Source: an uncultured Collinsella sp.
GTDB taxonomy: Bacteria; Actinomycetota; Coriobacteriia; Coriobacteriales; Coriobacteriaceae
DNA: 9,121 nt
NCBI GenBank assembly: GCA_900548075.1
Contig: URJD01000062.1
Location: 1 to 9,121 of the forward strand
Reading direction: 5' to 3'
Part shown: piece by piece, positions 1 through 7,182 of the stretch
How positions within the stretch are numbered: the stretch's first letter is position 1
Layout: each line of letters starts with the position of its first letter
Notes under the pieces: model-generated
What the model was told of the DNA's origin: nothing
Database searches by the model: none
What the model saw: the letters and a program-made list of their open reading frames with translations, nothing else
Program-made: the position numbers and the translations under genes

Positions 1-2415
1 TTTACCATCCAGCCCGGCGAGTTCGCCAAGGTCTTTATCGTCCTGTTCCTGGCCGGCTACTTGGCCGAGAACCGCGAGTTGCTCTCCATCTCCAACCGCA
101 AGATCCTGGGCTTTAAGATCCCTCGTCTGCGACTGCTGCTGCCGCTGTTTGCCGTGTGGGGTGTGTGCCTGCTCGTCGTCGTCTTCGAACGCGACCTGGG
201 TTCGGCCGTGCTGTTCTACACCATCTTCTTGCTGATGCTCTACGTTGCCACGGGGCGCTTTTCGTATGTCGTTATCGGCCTTGCGCTCTTAGCCGTTGGA
301 GCCGTGGGCGCCTACAAGTTCCTGTCGCACGTTCAGGTGCGTTTCCAGGTTTGGGTCGATCCGTTTAAGGACGCCCAGGGCCAGGGCTACCAGATCGTCC
401 AGTCGCTCTTCTCGCTTGCCGATGGCGGTCTGGTCGGTGTTGGCATCGGCAACGGCATGGCCAACAACATCCCTGTCGTCGAGTCCGACTTTATCTTCTC
501 GGCTATCGGCGAGGAGATGGGCCTTTTGGGCGGCGGCGCCGTGCTCATCCTGTTTATGCTCTTTGCCGTGCGTGGCCTCACCACGGCTGCCCGCGCTAAA
601 TCCGACCTCGCCGCCTTTAGTGCCACGGGCCTTACGGCCGCCATCAGCTTCCAGGCCTTCTTGATCGTTGGCGGCGTAACTCGCCTGATCCCGCTGACCG
701 GCGTCACCCTGCCCTTTATGAGCCAGGGCGGCTCCTCTCTGCTGGCGAGCTTTATCATCGTCGCGCTCCTGCTGCGCGCCGGTGACGAGGCGACCGGACG
801 CGAGGCCGAGCTTACCGGCACCGGCACCATGGCTGCCATCACCGATGATCAGGTCGCATCTACCGCCGCCCCGACGGGCACGCGCTTTGCCACCTCGTCT
901 TCCTACGGCAGCGGCAGCCATTCCGTCGGCTCGCGCATGCGCCGTCGCCTGCTCGACACACCTGAATCCGGTGTACTCGGCCGCGTGGCGCTCGCCAACC
1001 GTCTAACCCGTGCGGTGCTCGCCTTTACGGCGCTGTTCGCCATCCTTATCGGCAACCTCACCTATGTCCAGGTCATTAAGGCCAAGGACTATCAGGACAT
1101 GCCGACCAACAACCACACCATCGCCCGCTCCAAGTACATCCAGCGCGGCTCCATCATCACGTCCGACGGCGTGACGCTGGCCGAGTCGCTGCAACAGGAG
1201 GACGGCACCTACGTACGCTCCTACCCCAACGCTAACCTGGCAGCGCACGTGGTTGGCTACGTGAGCCAGCAGTATGGCACCACCGCCATCGAGAGCGTCA
1301 TGAACGACACACTCACCGGCTCTAAGGATTACTCCAGCTGGAACAACGCCATCGCGTCGCTCGCGGGCCAGACCCAGCCGGGCAACACCGCCAAGCTCAC
1401 CATCGACTCGCGCATCCAGACGGCTGCTGAGCAGGCGCTCAAGGGCTTTAAGGGCGCTGTAGTGGTCATCGACCCGCGTACCGGCGCGGTGCTCGCATGT
1501 GCCAGCTCGCCCACCTACGACAACACCAACATCGATGCCCTGCTGCAGACGGGCGGCGGCGAGGACGGCTCCATGTACAATCGCGCCATGGACGCGCTGT
1601 ACACGCCGGGCTCAACGTTTAAGGTCGTTACGCTTTCCGCGGCACTCGAGACCGGCACCGCCAGCCTGACCAGCACCTACCAGGCGCCCGGCTCCATGGA
1701 CATCGGCAACGCACCGGTCACCAACTATGCCAACGAGAGCTACGGCACCATCAGCCTGCAGCAGGCCTTTGCCGTGTCCTCCAACGTCGTCTTTGGCCAG
1801 GTGGCAAACGAAGTTGGCGCAAACACGCTCGTACAGTTTGCCAACGCCTTTGGCTACGGCCAAAAGCTCGGCCAGGACCTGACCTCCGCGGCCTCCATCA
1901 TGGCCGACCCGTCGCTCATGACCGAGTGGGAGACCGCCTGGGCCGGCGCCGGCCAGCCTGTCGGCATGGACCACACGCCCGGCCCGCAGACCACCGTCAT
2001 GCAAAACGCCGTGATTGCCGCCGCCATCGCTAACAGCGGTGTGGTCATGGACCCGTACTTTGTAGCCCAGGTACTCGCCCCGGACGGAACCGTGGTCAAG
2101 ACCACGCAGTCCCGCTCGCTGGGTCAGGCCGTCAGCTCCGCCACGGCCGACCAGGTCAAGCAGGCCATGCTTGCCGTCGTCCAGTCCGGCACCGGCACCG
2201 ATGCCCAAATCCCCGGCGTCAAGGTCGCCGGCAAGACCGGCTCGGCCGAGACTGGCGGCACCAACGTCAACTCGATGTTCGTCGGCTTTGCACCTTACGA
2301 TTCACCCACGGTCGCCATCTCGGTGGCCTTGGAGGATTTCGACAAGCATGACGTCAAGGCCGCCAAAATCGCCGGTATCGTCCTGACCGCGGCGCTTGCC
2401 GCACAGGGAGCGTGA
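1..2415 (+). CDS. rodA-pbpA: SEDS glycan polymerase (RodA/FtsW) fused to class B penicillin-binding protein (PbpA-like), 5' partial
   Basis: The frame is open from the first base (QPGEFAK, typical of a mid-protein SEDS helix), so the true start is upstream; 804 residues are visible. Numbering visible codons, 1-260 are a SEDS polymerase, which assembles glycan strands from lipid II in the membrane. The extracellular motif VVESDFIFSAIGEE carries the presumed catalytic Asp (codon 163, base 487), and TGVTLPFMSQGGSS follows. Codons 261-334 are a Gly/Ser/Thr/Ala-rich linker ending in Arg-rich residues. Codons 335-357 form a membrane helix. Next come a PbpA-type N-terminal domain (QRGSIITSDG) and a transpeptidase with STFK (nucleophile Ser, codon 538, base 1612), SSN (codon 593) and KTG (codon 745). 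These domains polymerise and crosslink peptidoglycan. Actinobacteria normally encode them as adjacent rodA and pbpA; here no stop separates them. The pknB gene downstream supports the RodA/PbpA assignment over FtsW/FtsI. Confidence 0.93.
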   Translation, partial: FTIQPGEFAKVFIVLFLAGYLAENRELLSISNRKILGFKIPRLRLLLPLFAVWGVCLLVVVFERDLGSAVLFYTIFLLMLYVATGRFSYVVIGLALLAVGAVGAYKFLSHVQVRFQVWVDPFKDAQGQGYQIVQSLFSLADGGLVGVGIGNGMANNIPVVESDFIFSAIGEEMGLLGGGAVLILFMLFAVRGLTTAARAKSDLAAFSATGLTAAISFQAFLIVGGVTRLIPLTGVTLPFMSQGGSSLLASFIIVALLLRAGDEATGREAELTGTGTMAAITDDQVASTAAPTGTRFATSSSYGSGSHSVGSRMRRRLLDTPESGVLGRVALANRLTRAVLAFTALFAILIGNLTYVQVIKAKDYQDMPTNNHTIARSKYIQRGSIITSDGVTLAESLQQEDGTYVRSYPNANLAAHVVGYVSQQYGTTAIESVMNDTLTGSKDYSSWNNAIASLAGQTQPGNTAKLTIDSRIQTAAEQALKGFKGAVVVIDPRTGAVLACASSPTYDNTNIDALLQTGGGEDGSMYNRAMDALYTPGSTFKVVTLSAALETGTASLTSTYQAPGSMDIGNAPVTNYANESYGTISLQQAFAVSSNVVFGQVANEVGANTLVQFANAFGYGQKLGQDLTSAASIMADPSLMTEWETAWAGAGQPVGMDHTPGPQTTVMQNAVIAAAIANSGVVMDPYFVAQVLAPDGTVVKTTQSRSLGQAVSSATADQVKQAMLAVVQSGTGTDAQIPGVKVAGKTGSAETGGTNVNSMFVGFAPYDSPTVAISVALEDFDKHDVKAAKIAGIVLTAALAAQGA

Positions 2416-2537
2416 TGCCCATGATCGAATCGGACACCCGAGACGCGCCGCGACCGAAGAGTTAGCGGCAACACGCCACACGGCCCCAGCGGCCACATCG
2501 TAGGTACTACACATATCGTTGAGCGAATAGTTATGTT

Positions 2538-2542
2538 AGGAG
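2538..2542 (+). promoter_or_regulatory. Ribosome binding site of pknB (decides the start)
   Basis: AGGAG lies 5 bases before the ATG at 2548. The in-frame ATG at 2533 precedes this site and has only weak purine-rich sequence before it. The downstream ATG is therefore the better start, giving MEQRVLGGRYLL, which matches the short N-terminus usual before the kinase fold. Confidence 0.7.
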
Positions 2543-2547
2543 CAGGA

Positions 2548-4509
2548 ATGGAACAGAGGGTCCTCGGGGGAAGATACCTCCTCAAGGATAAGGTGGGAAC
2601 AGGCGGCATGGCGACCGTCTACCGTGCACAGGACCAGGTCCTCGACCGCACGGTTGCCGTCAAGATCATGCTGCCGCAGTATGCTGGCGACGCAACCTTC
2701 GCCGCACGCTTTAAGCAGGAGGCCCAGGCAGCAGCCGGTCTCTCCTCCCCCTATATCGTGGGCGTCTACGATTGGGGCAAGGACGGCGACACCTATTACA
2801 TCGTCATGGAGTACCTGCGCGGCACCGACCTTAAGAGCGGCATCAAGAGCCACGGCGCCCTCGACCCCAAGAAGGTCGCCCAGATCGGTTCGCAGATCAG
2901 CTCCGCGCTTTCGGTCGCCCACAAGCACGAAATCATCCACCGCGACATTAAGCCGCAGAACATCATGGTGCTGCCCGACGGCAACATCAAGGTGATGGAC
3001 TTTGGCATCGCGCGCGCCAAGAACAGCCACCTCACGCAAGACAACAATGTACTGGGCACCGCCCACTACGTAAGCCCCGAGCAAACGCGCGGTCAGGACC
3101 TCGGCCCCACCTCGGATATCTACTCGCTGGGCGTCGTGATGTATGAGTGCGCCACCGGCCGCGTTCCCTTTGACGGTGACGACGCCATCTCGGTCGCACT
3201 CAAACAGGTCAACGAGCTGCCTATTCCGCCGAGCCAGATCAACTCCGGTGTCGACGCCGACCTTGAGCGCATCATCCTCAAGTGCATGGAGAAGGACCCG
3301 GCAAACCGCTTCCAGACCGCCGACGAGCTTCGTCAGGTGCTCAACAGCTACCTGTCGGGCCGTGCCGTCAACGTCTCGGAGCCCACGCGCATCATCGGTG
3401 CCCCCGGCGAGCTGGGCGCCACCAAGACTCGCGAGCTTTCCGATCAGACGCGCGCCATGGTGCGTCCCGTCTCGGGCGTGAGCGGCCAGAATACCGCCCG
3501 TAGCTCGGTTTCGGGCTCCACCGGCTCCTACGAAGACGAAAAGCCCAAATCCAACAAGAACAAGATCATCGCCGCCGTGGTGGCAGCCGTTGCCGTCATC
3601 GGCATCGTGGTGGCCTTTGCCACAGGACTCTTTGGCGGCGAGCAGGTCACCGTGCCCGATGTGCTGGGCAAGGACCAGCAGACTGCCGTCGAGCTGATCA
3701 AGGAAGCCGGCCTCGAGGTCGGCACCATCGACCAAAGCTACAACGACGATGTCGACGAGGGCAAGGTCGCCGAGCAGACGCCCAACGGCAACACCAAGAA
3801 GGCCAAGGGCACCAAGGTGAACCTGGTAATCTCCAAGGGCCCCAAGCCCTCCGAAAAGGTTGAGGTTCCCAAACTTGTCGGCCTGACCAAGGATCAAGCA
3901 GAAGCCGCACTGGCAAGCGTTGGCCTGAAGGGCAACGCCTCCGAGGAGGCCAACGAGGCCGATGAGGGCCAGGTCTTTGAGCAGGGCACCGAAGCCGGTA
4001 AGGAAGTCGCGAAGGGCACGACCATCTCGTACAAGGTCTCGAGCGGCCCGGATACCACGTCCGTCCCCGACCTGACCGACATGACCGAGGCCCAGGCGCG
4101 CAACGCCCTCGATATGGCAGGCTTTGGCGTCGACGTAAGCTACCAGGAGAACGACTCGGTTACCGAGGGCACCGTGATCAGCTGGAACCCCAGCGGCAAG
4201 CAGAAGCCCGGCGCCACGATTACCGTCGTCATCGCCAAGAAGTCCGGCAAGGCCACCGTCCCGGGCAACCTGTACGGCAAGAGCATTTCCGCCGCCGTTA
4301 CCGCGCTCAACAACGCCGGTTTCTATAACATTGGCTTCTGTGACCAGAACGGCAATCCCGTAAGCGGTAACGAGGATGCAACCGTTACGGGCGTCTCCCC
4401 CACTGGAAAGCAGTCCACCGACAGCACGATTACGCTGACGGTCGCACTTTCTGGTTCGGGCTCGGGCTCGGGCTCGGGCACGGGCGACGATTCCGGTACG
4501 ACCAACTAG
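2548..4509 (+). CDS. pknB: PASTA-domain Ser/Thr protein kinase, PknB/PrkC type
   Basis: This 653-residue single-pass membrane kinase phosphorylates cell-wall and division proteins in response to peptidoglycan fragments or lipid II bound outside the cell. The kinase domain (about 9-275) shows the glycine loop VGTGGMATVY, VAVK (Lys39), HRDIKPQN (Asp133), DFG (Asp151) and the GTAHYVSPEQ activation segment. A Ser/Thr-rich juxtamembrane stretch (about 280-338) leads to one membrane helix (about 340-363). Four PASTA repeats begin near residues 367, 438, 503 and 569, three of them with a VP(D/K) start. The protein ends in a Gly-Ser repeat tail. It lies 132 bases after the fused polymerase-transpeptidase, as pknB follows pbpA and pknA in other actinobacteria; no separate promoter is obvious. 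Of its 20 Arg codons only numbers 4 (AGG) and 9 (AGA) are not CGN. One usual activation-loop Thr is Asp (residue 165). Confidence 0.95.
   Translation: MEQRVLGGRYLLKDKVGTGGMATVYRAQDQVLDRTVAVKIMLPQYAGDATFAARFKQEAQAAAGLSSPYIVGVYDWGKDGDTYYIVMEYLRGTDLKSGIKSHGALDPKKVAQIGSQISSALSVAHKHEIIHRDIKPQNIMVLPDGNIKVMDFGIARAKNSHLTQDNNVLGTAHYVSPEQTRGQDLGPTSDIYSLGVVMYECATGRVPFDGDDAISVALKQVNELPIPPSQINSGVDADLERIILKCMEKDPANRFQTADELRQVLNSYLSGRAVNVSEPTRIIGAPGELGATKTRELSDQTRAMVRPVSGVSGQNTARSSVSGSTGSYEDEKPKSNKNKIIAAVVAAVAVIGIVVAFATGLFGGEQVTVPDVLGKDQQTAVELIKEAGLEVGTIDQSYNDDVDEGKVAEQTPNGNTKKAKGTKVNLVISKGPKPSEKVEVPKLVGLTKDQAEAALASVGLKGNASEEANEADEGQVFEQGTEAGKEVAKGTTISYKVSSGPDTTSVPDLTDMTEAQARNALDMAGFGVDVSYQENDSVTEGTVISWNPSGKQKPGATITVVIAKKSGKATVPGNLYGKSISAAVTALNNAGFYNIGFCDQNGNPVSGNEDATVTGVSPTGKQSTDSTITLTVALSGSGSGSGSGTGDDSGTTN
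4456..4479 (+). repeat. Tandem hexamer repeat (TCGGGC x4) in the pknB tail
   Basis: Four exact copies of TCGGGC encode Ser-Gly dipeptides just after the fourth PASTA domain; a preceding TCTGGT and following ACGGGC extend the pattern imperfectly. The repeat is in frame, so slippage would change tail length by two residues without breaking the protein. It probably encodes a flexible extracellular tail. Confidence 0.8.
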
Positions 4510-4561
4510 TCGCCACCCCACCGCTCATCGCGGCTTTCGCCGCAAACATATTCGCTCACAG

Positions 4562-4598
4562 GCGCCCGCTTGCTCCCCCAGCAAGCGGGCGCTTTCTT
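4562..4598 (+). terminator. Intrinsic terminator after pknB
   Basis: A perfect 13-bp GC-rich stem (arms 4562-4574 and 4580-4592) with a CCCCC loop is followed by TTTCTTTAT on the plus strand. It lies 52 bases after the pknB stop and closes the cell-wall unit. Confidence 0.93.
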
Positions 4599-4630
4599 TA
4601 TCTGAAGCAGCGAATACTACGGCATGCCTT

Positions 4631-4668
4631 AAACCAAAAGAGCCCGGCACCGTAACGGTACCGGGCTC
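4631..4668 (-). terminator. Intrinsic terminator of the tRNA-Arg gene
   Basis: The arms at 4640-4653 and 4655-4668 pair at 13 of 14 positions, with the innermost bases forming the loop. On the minus strand the stem is followed by TTTTGGTTT. It starts 11 bases beyond the tRNA 3' end, so it fits as that gene's terminator, facing the pknB terminator. Confidence 0.82.
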
Positions 4669-4678
4669 GATATTCCTC

Positions 4679-4754
4679 TGGTGCCCCCGGGCGGATTCGA
4701 ACCGTCGACACCCGCTTTAGGAGAGCGGTGCTCTATCCCCTGAGCTACGGAGGC
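4679..4754 (-). tRNA. tRNA-Arg (anticodon CCT)
   Basis: The 76-base cloverleaf was read by eye on the minus strand. The acceptor GCCTCCG pairs with CGGGGGC with one T-G wobble. The D arm is GCTC/GAGC. The anticodon stem CCGCT/AGCGG encloses CTCCTAA, giving anticodon CCT, which reads the AGG codon. The T loop is TTCGAAT, the discriminator base is A, and CCA is encoded in the DNA. The T stem GACGG/CCGCC has one A-C mismatch (second pair), otherwise the fold is normal. Charged with arginine it decodes a codon that is rare in the neighbouring genes. Confidence 0.96.
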
Positions 4755-4764
4755 ATGTTGTACT

Positions 4765-4773
4765 AGTGTAGCA
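4765..4773 (-). promoter_or_regulatory. Possible extended -10 promoter for tRNA-Arg
   Basis: On the minus strand TGCTACACT matches an extended -10 (TGn plus TACACT, 4 of 6 against TATAAT). Transcription would start near 4758, about four bases before the mature tRNA. No convincing -35 lies 16-18 bases upstream, and transcription from the DUF956 side is an alternative. Confidence 0.4.
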
Positions 4774-4812
4774 GATTTACTGCATCGCAATACGTCGCAT
4801 GACTAGACTTCG

Positions 4813-4881
4813 AAGTTGCGGTGGAATAGTTCCTGTCTGAAGCATCTAAAGCCGTATTTAGGAACTATTTCACCGCAACTT
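4813..4881. repeat. Long inverted repeat, 22-bp arms, 25-base loop
   Basis: The arms at 4813-4834 (starting AAGTTGCGGTG) and 4860-4881 (ending CACCGCAACTT) are reverse complements at 21 of 22 positions. The one difference is a G-U wobble if read as plus-strand RNA and a C-A mismatch as minus-strand RNA. No T-run follows on either side, so it is not a standard intrinsic terminator. It lies between the DUF956 stop (8 bases away) and the tRNA gene. It could be a dispersed palindromic element, an mRNA 3' stabiliser or a protein-binding site; the sequence does not decide. Confidence 0.85.
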
Positions 4882-4889
4882 ATGAGGAG

Positions 4890-5288
4890 CTAGTTACCTT
4901 TGTGGAAGAGGTTTTTGATAACGGAAGGGATGCTCTTGGCGCCCTTGGCCGTCACATCGATAAAGTCGGGCGAACGCACAAGCTTATCCTCGTCGACGTA
5001 CTTGCGGACAGCACGAAGCGTCTCTTTGTCGTCGCGCGTCGAAAACGTAAAGTGACCGTTGTCCTTGGTGAAGATGGCAAAACGCGTAATCTTCTTGGTG
5101 CCGCGCAAAACCTCGGCGGCGATATAGTCGACCTCGTCCCACGGGATTTGAATATAATCCTCGGGATTGCGCTCGTTGTAATACTCGAACGCCTTATTGC
5201 CCACCATCACGTTACCGTGGCTGGTAAGCCCCATCAGGCAGGTTGCCGGCGTTGCCAGATCGACCGTGCTGTTCTGAGATTGCGCCAT
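4890..5288 (-). CDS. DUF956 family protein (ManO-like), associated with mannose PTS
   Basis: The 132-residue soluble protein starts MAQSQNSTVDL and contains YYNERNPEDYIQIPWDEVDY, followed by a Lys/Arg-rich part with FAIFTKDNGHFTF. This resembles the DUF956 family, which in Firmicutes commonly lies directly after mannose PTS genes and is sometimes annotated manO. Its biochemical role is not established; a regulatory or accessory role in the PTS is inferred from context only. There are no membrane segments, signal peptide or visible catalytic motif. The ATG at 5288 is preferred because the family starts with MAQSQN and GGAGG and CGAGG lie before it; an in-frame GTG at 5339 falls inside a hairpin. 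It lies 120 bases after manZ on the same strand, across a terminator-like hairpin. Confidence 0.85.
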   Translation of the reverse strand: MAQSQNSTVDLATPATCLMGLTSHGNVMVGNKAFEYYNERNPEDYIQIPWDEVDYIAAEVLRGTKKITRFAIFTKDNGHFTFSTRDDKETLRAVRKYVDEDKLVRSPDFIDVTAKGAKSIPSVIKNLFHKGN

Positions 5289-5304
5289 GCGCGCCTCGCC
5301 CTCC

Positions 5305-5352
5305 AAATAAAACAATCGGACCGCATCCAGTGTACCCACCGGGTGCGGTCCG
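5305..5352 (-). terminator. Terminator or attenuator between manZ and the DUF956 gene
   Basis: The arms 5317-5328 and 5341-5352 pair over 12 positions, one of them not Watson-Crick, with a 12-base loop. On the minus strand the stem is followed by ATTGTTTTATTT. It lies 56 bases after the manZ stop and directly before the DUF956 ribosome binding site, so it could end most PTS transcripts and let a fraction read through. Confidence 0.75.
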
Positions 5353-5408
5353 TTTCAATGGCTCAAAAGCCCTTGCCTAGCAATTCTCGGTCTTAAGCCG
5401 AAACGTGC

Positions 5409-6329
5409 TTACATGAAGCCGCAGACGCGACCGATGATGCCGATGGCGAAGAGAGCCAGGATGATGACGATCGGGCTGACCTTCTTCTTGAGGAGCTTGC
5501 AGACCAGCAGGGTCAGGCACACGGCGGCAAGGCCAGGGATGAGCTGATCGAGGTTGGCCTGAAGCGTGGTGACCTTCACCTGATCAAGGGCGTTAGCACC
5601 GATGGAGTTATACATCGTCAGTGCTTCCTTGACACCCTCAGAACCGGAGGGCAGGTTAGCCCAGTCGATAAAGGCGCCAGCAGACTGCGTGACCTTGGAG
5701 ACGACCGGGGTGAAGGAGATGGACACCCAGCGCTCGACCAGGGCGCCGATGATGAACATACCCAGGATGGAAGCACCCTCGGTGACCTTGCCCATCAGAC
5801 CGCCGGAGAGGTCCTTGGCGATGGAGGAGCCGACCTTGTAGCCAAACTCCTGCGTGTACCACAGGAAGGCGTAACGGATGATGTTCCACGCGAAGAAGAA
5901 CAGCAACGGACCGGCGATGCTGCCGGACAGGGCCAGGGAAGCGCCCAGAGCGCCCAGAATCGGGCGAAGGGTGAACCAGAAGGCGGGGTCGCCGACGCCG
6001 GCGAGCGGGCCCATCATACCGACCTTGACGCCCTGAATGGCGACGTCGTCAATCGGAGCACCGTTGGCGCGCTCCTCCTCGAGAGCGAGGGTAACGCCAA
6101 TGACGGGGGCGGAAACATAGGGATGGGTGTTATAGAACTCCAGGTGGCGCTTAAGAGCGGCAATCTGGTCATCCTTGCTGGTGTAGAGCTTCTTGATCGC
6201 AGGGATCATTGCGAAGCACCAGCCGCCGTTCTGCATACGCTCGTAGTTCCACGAGCCCTGAAGGAACTGATGACGGAAGCAAACCTTCTTGCGGTCAGCC
6301 TTGGTGAGCTGAATCTTGTTCTCTGCCAT
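5409..6329 (-). CDS. manZ: PTS mannose/fructose/sorbose family transporter subunit IID
   Basis: This 306-residue protein is one of the two membrane parts of a mannose-family phosphotransferase permease. With IIC it moves the sugar across the membrane while IIB phosphorylates it. Recognisable IID segments include FRHQFLQGSWNYERMQ near the start, VGMMGPLAGVGDP in the middle and a hydrophobic C-terminal part with two closely spaced helices (about 260-300). Length fits the family. The ATG at 6329 (MAENKIQL) is preferred over an in-frame GTG nine bases upstream, since AGGAGGGGAG lies well spaced before it. It starts 16 bases after the manY stop, so the two are surely cotranscribed. The actual sugar (mannose, glucose, fructose, N-acetylglucosamine or another) cannot be told from sequence alone. 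Confidence 0.95.
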   Translation of the reverse strand: MAENKIQLTKADRKKVCFRHQFLQGSWNYERMQNGGWCFAMIPAIKKLYTSKDDQIAALKRHLEFYNTHPYVSAPVIGVTLALEEERANGAPIDDVAIQGVKVGMMGPLAGVGDPAFWFTLRPILGALGASLALSGSIAGPLLFFFAWNIIRYAFLWYTQEFGYKVGSSIAKDLSGGLMGKVTEGASILGMFIIGALVERWVSISFTPVVSKVTQSAGAFIDWANLPSGSEGVKEALTMYNSIGANALDQVKVTTLQANLDQLIPGLAAVCLTLLVCKLLKKKVSPIVIILALFAIGIIGRVCGFM

Positions 6330-6345
6330 ATGTATCACTCCCCTC

Positions 6346-7164
6346 CTACTCGTAATCGTTCAGAATGTCGCCGAGCGGGTCACCGGAGCCGCCGCCCATG
6401 CCGCCACCCTGCTTGGCCAGATCCTTAAGGCCAAGGTAGATGAGGGCAAGGGAGATGCCGATGAGGCCAAGGGCGATCAGCGTGAGCTGAGGGATGGCAG
6501 CAAGGACAAAGCCGAGGATGAAGAACGGCCAGGTCTCCTTGGTGGCCATCATGTTGATGACCATGGCGTAACCGACGGAAGCGACCATGCCGCCGCCGAC
6601 AGCCATACCGCCGGACAGCCAGTCGGGCATAGCGTTAAGCGCGTTGGTAACAGCCTCGGCCGGGATGATGCACAGAAGTACTGCCGGGATGGCGATACGA
6701 AGGCCCTGCATGAGGATAGCAGCGTACTGCCAGCGCTCGATGCCGGAGAAGTCGCCCTTCTCGGCGCAACCGTCCATGGCGTGAGCGATAGCGGTAGCCA
6801 GGGTACGGCAGATCATGGTCAGGAACAGACCAGCGACCGACAGCGGGACGGCGACGGCGATGGCGGCGGTAACGGCCTTGGCCGAATCGGTGGCGCCACC
6901 GTTGAGGGCGAGCACCATGATGATCGAAGAAGCGACCGAGGCCAGAGCGGCGTCAGGCGCGACAGCGGCGCCGACGTTAGCCCAGCCAAGGGCCATCATC
7001 TGGAGCGAACCGCCCAGGAGGATGCCCTCCTGAAGGTGACCGGTTACGAGACCGATAAGCGTGCATGCCACGAGCGGCTGATGGAACTGGAACTCATCCA
7101 GGATGCCTTCCATACCGGCAAGCAACGCGACAATCGCAACAAGCAGAATAGTGATTGCAGACAT
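6346..7164 (-). CDS. manY: PTS mannose/fructose/sorbose family transporter subunit IIC
   Basis: This 272-residue polytopic membrane protein is the sugar-conducting partner of IID in the mannose-family permease. The family signature is clear: an N-terminal helix, FQFHQPLVACTLIGLVTG, then LGGSLQMMALGWANVGAAVAPD, and alternating hydrophobic segments to a short Gly-rich cytoplasmic end (GGGMGGGSGDP). The start ATG at 7164 has AAGGAGG 9 bases upstream. It lies 18 bases after manX and 16 before manZ, the usual IIAB-IIC-IID order. The Gly-rich C-terminal tail is a little unusual but no frame or motif is broken. Confidence 0.95.
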   Translation of the reverse strand: MSAITILLVAIVALLAGMEGILDEFQFHQPLVACTLIGLVTGHLQEGILLGGSLQMMALGWANVGAAVAPDAALASVASSIIMVLALNGGATDSAKAVTAAIAVAVPLSVAGLFLTMICRTLATAIAHAMDGCAEKGDFSGIERWQYAAILMQGLRIAIPAVLLCIIPAEAVTNALNAMPDWLSGGMAVGGGMVASVGYAMVINMMATKETWPFFILGFVLAAIPQLTLIALGLIGISLALIYLGLKDLAKQGGGMGGGSGDPLGDILNDYE

Positions 7165-7182
7165 GTATCGGACCCTCCTTTA

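Noticed and set aside
2533..2547. ATG at 2533 as the pknB start
   Set aside because: The good Shine-Dalgarno AGGAG lies downstream of it and is well spaced for the ATG at 2548.
2536..4521. A 661-codon open frame on the minus strand opposite pknB
   Set aside because: It is a shadow of pknB, which has unmistakable kinase and PASTA motifs; the antisense translation is low-complexity Gly/Ala/Leu/Val with no family resemblance.
4530..4543. Small hairpin GCGGC-TTTC-GCCGC just after pknB
   Set aside because: Only five base pairs and no T-run; the 13-bp terminator directly downstream explains the region.
5289..5339. GTG at 5339 as an earlier start of the DUF956 protein
   Set aside because: The extra 17 codons run through a terminator-like hairpin and add sequence the family lacks; the ATG at 5288 gives the expected MAQSQN start.
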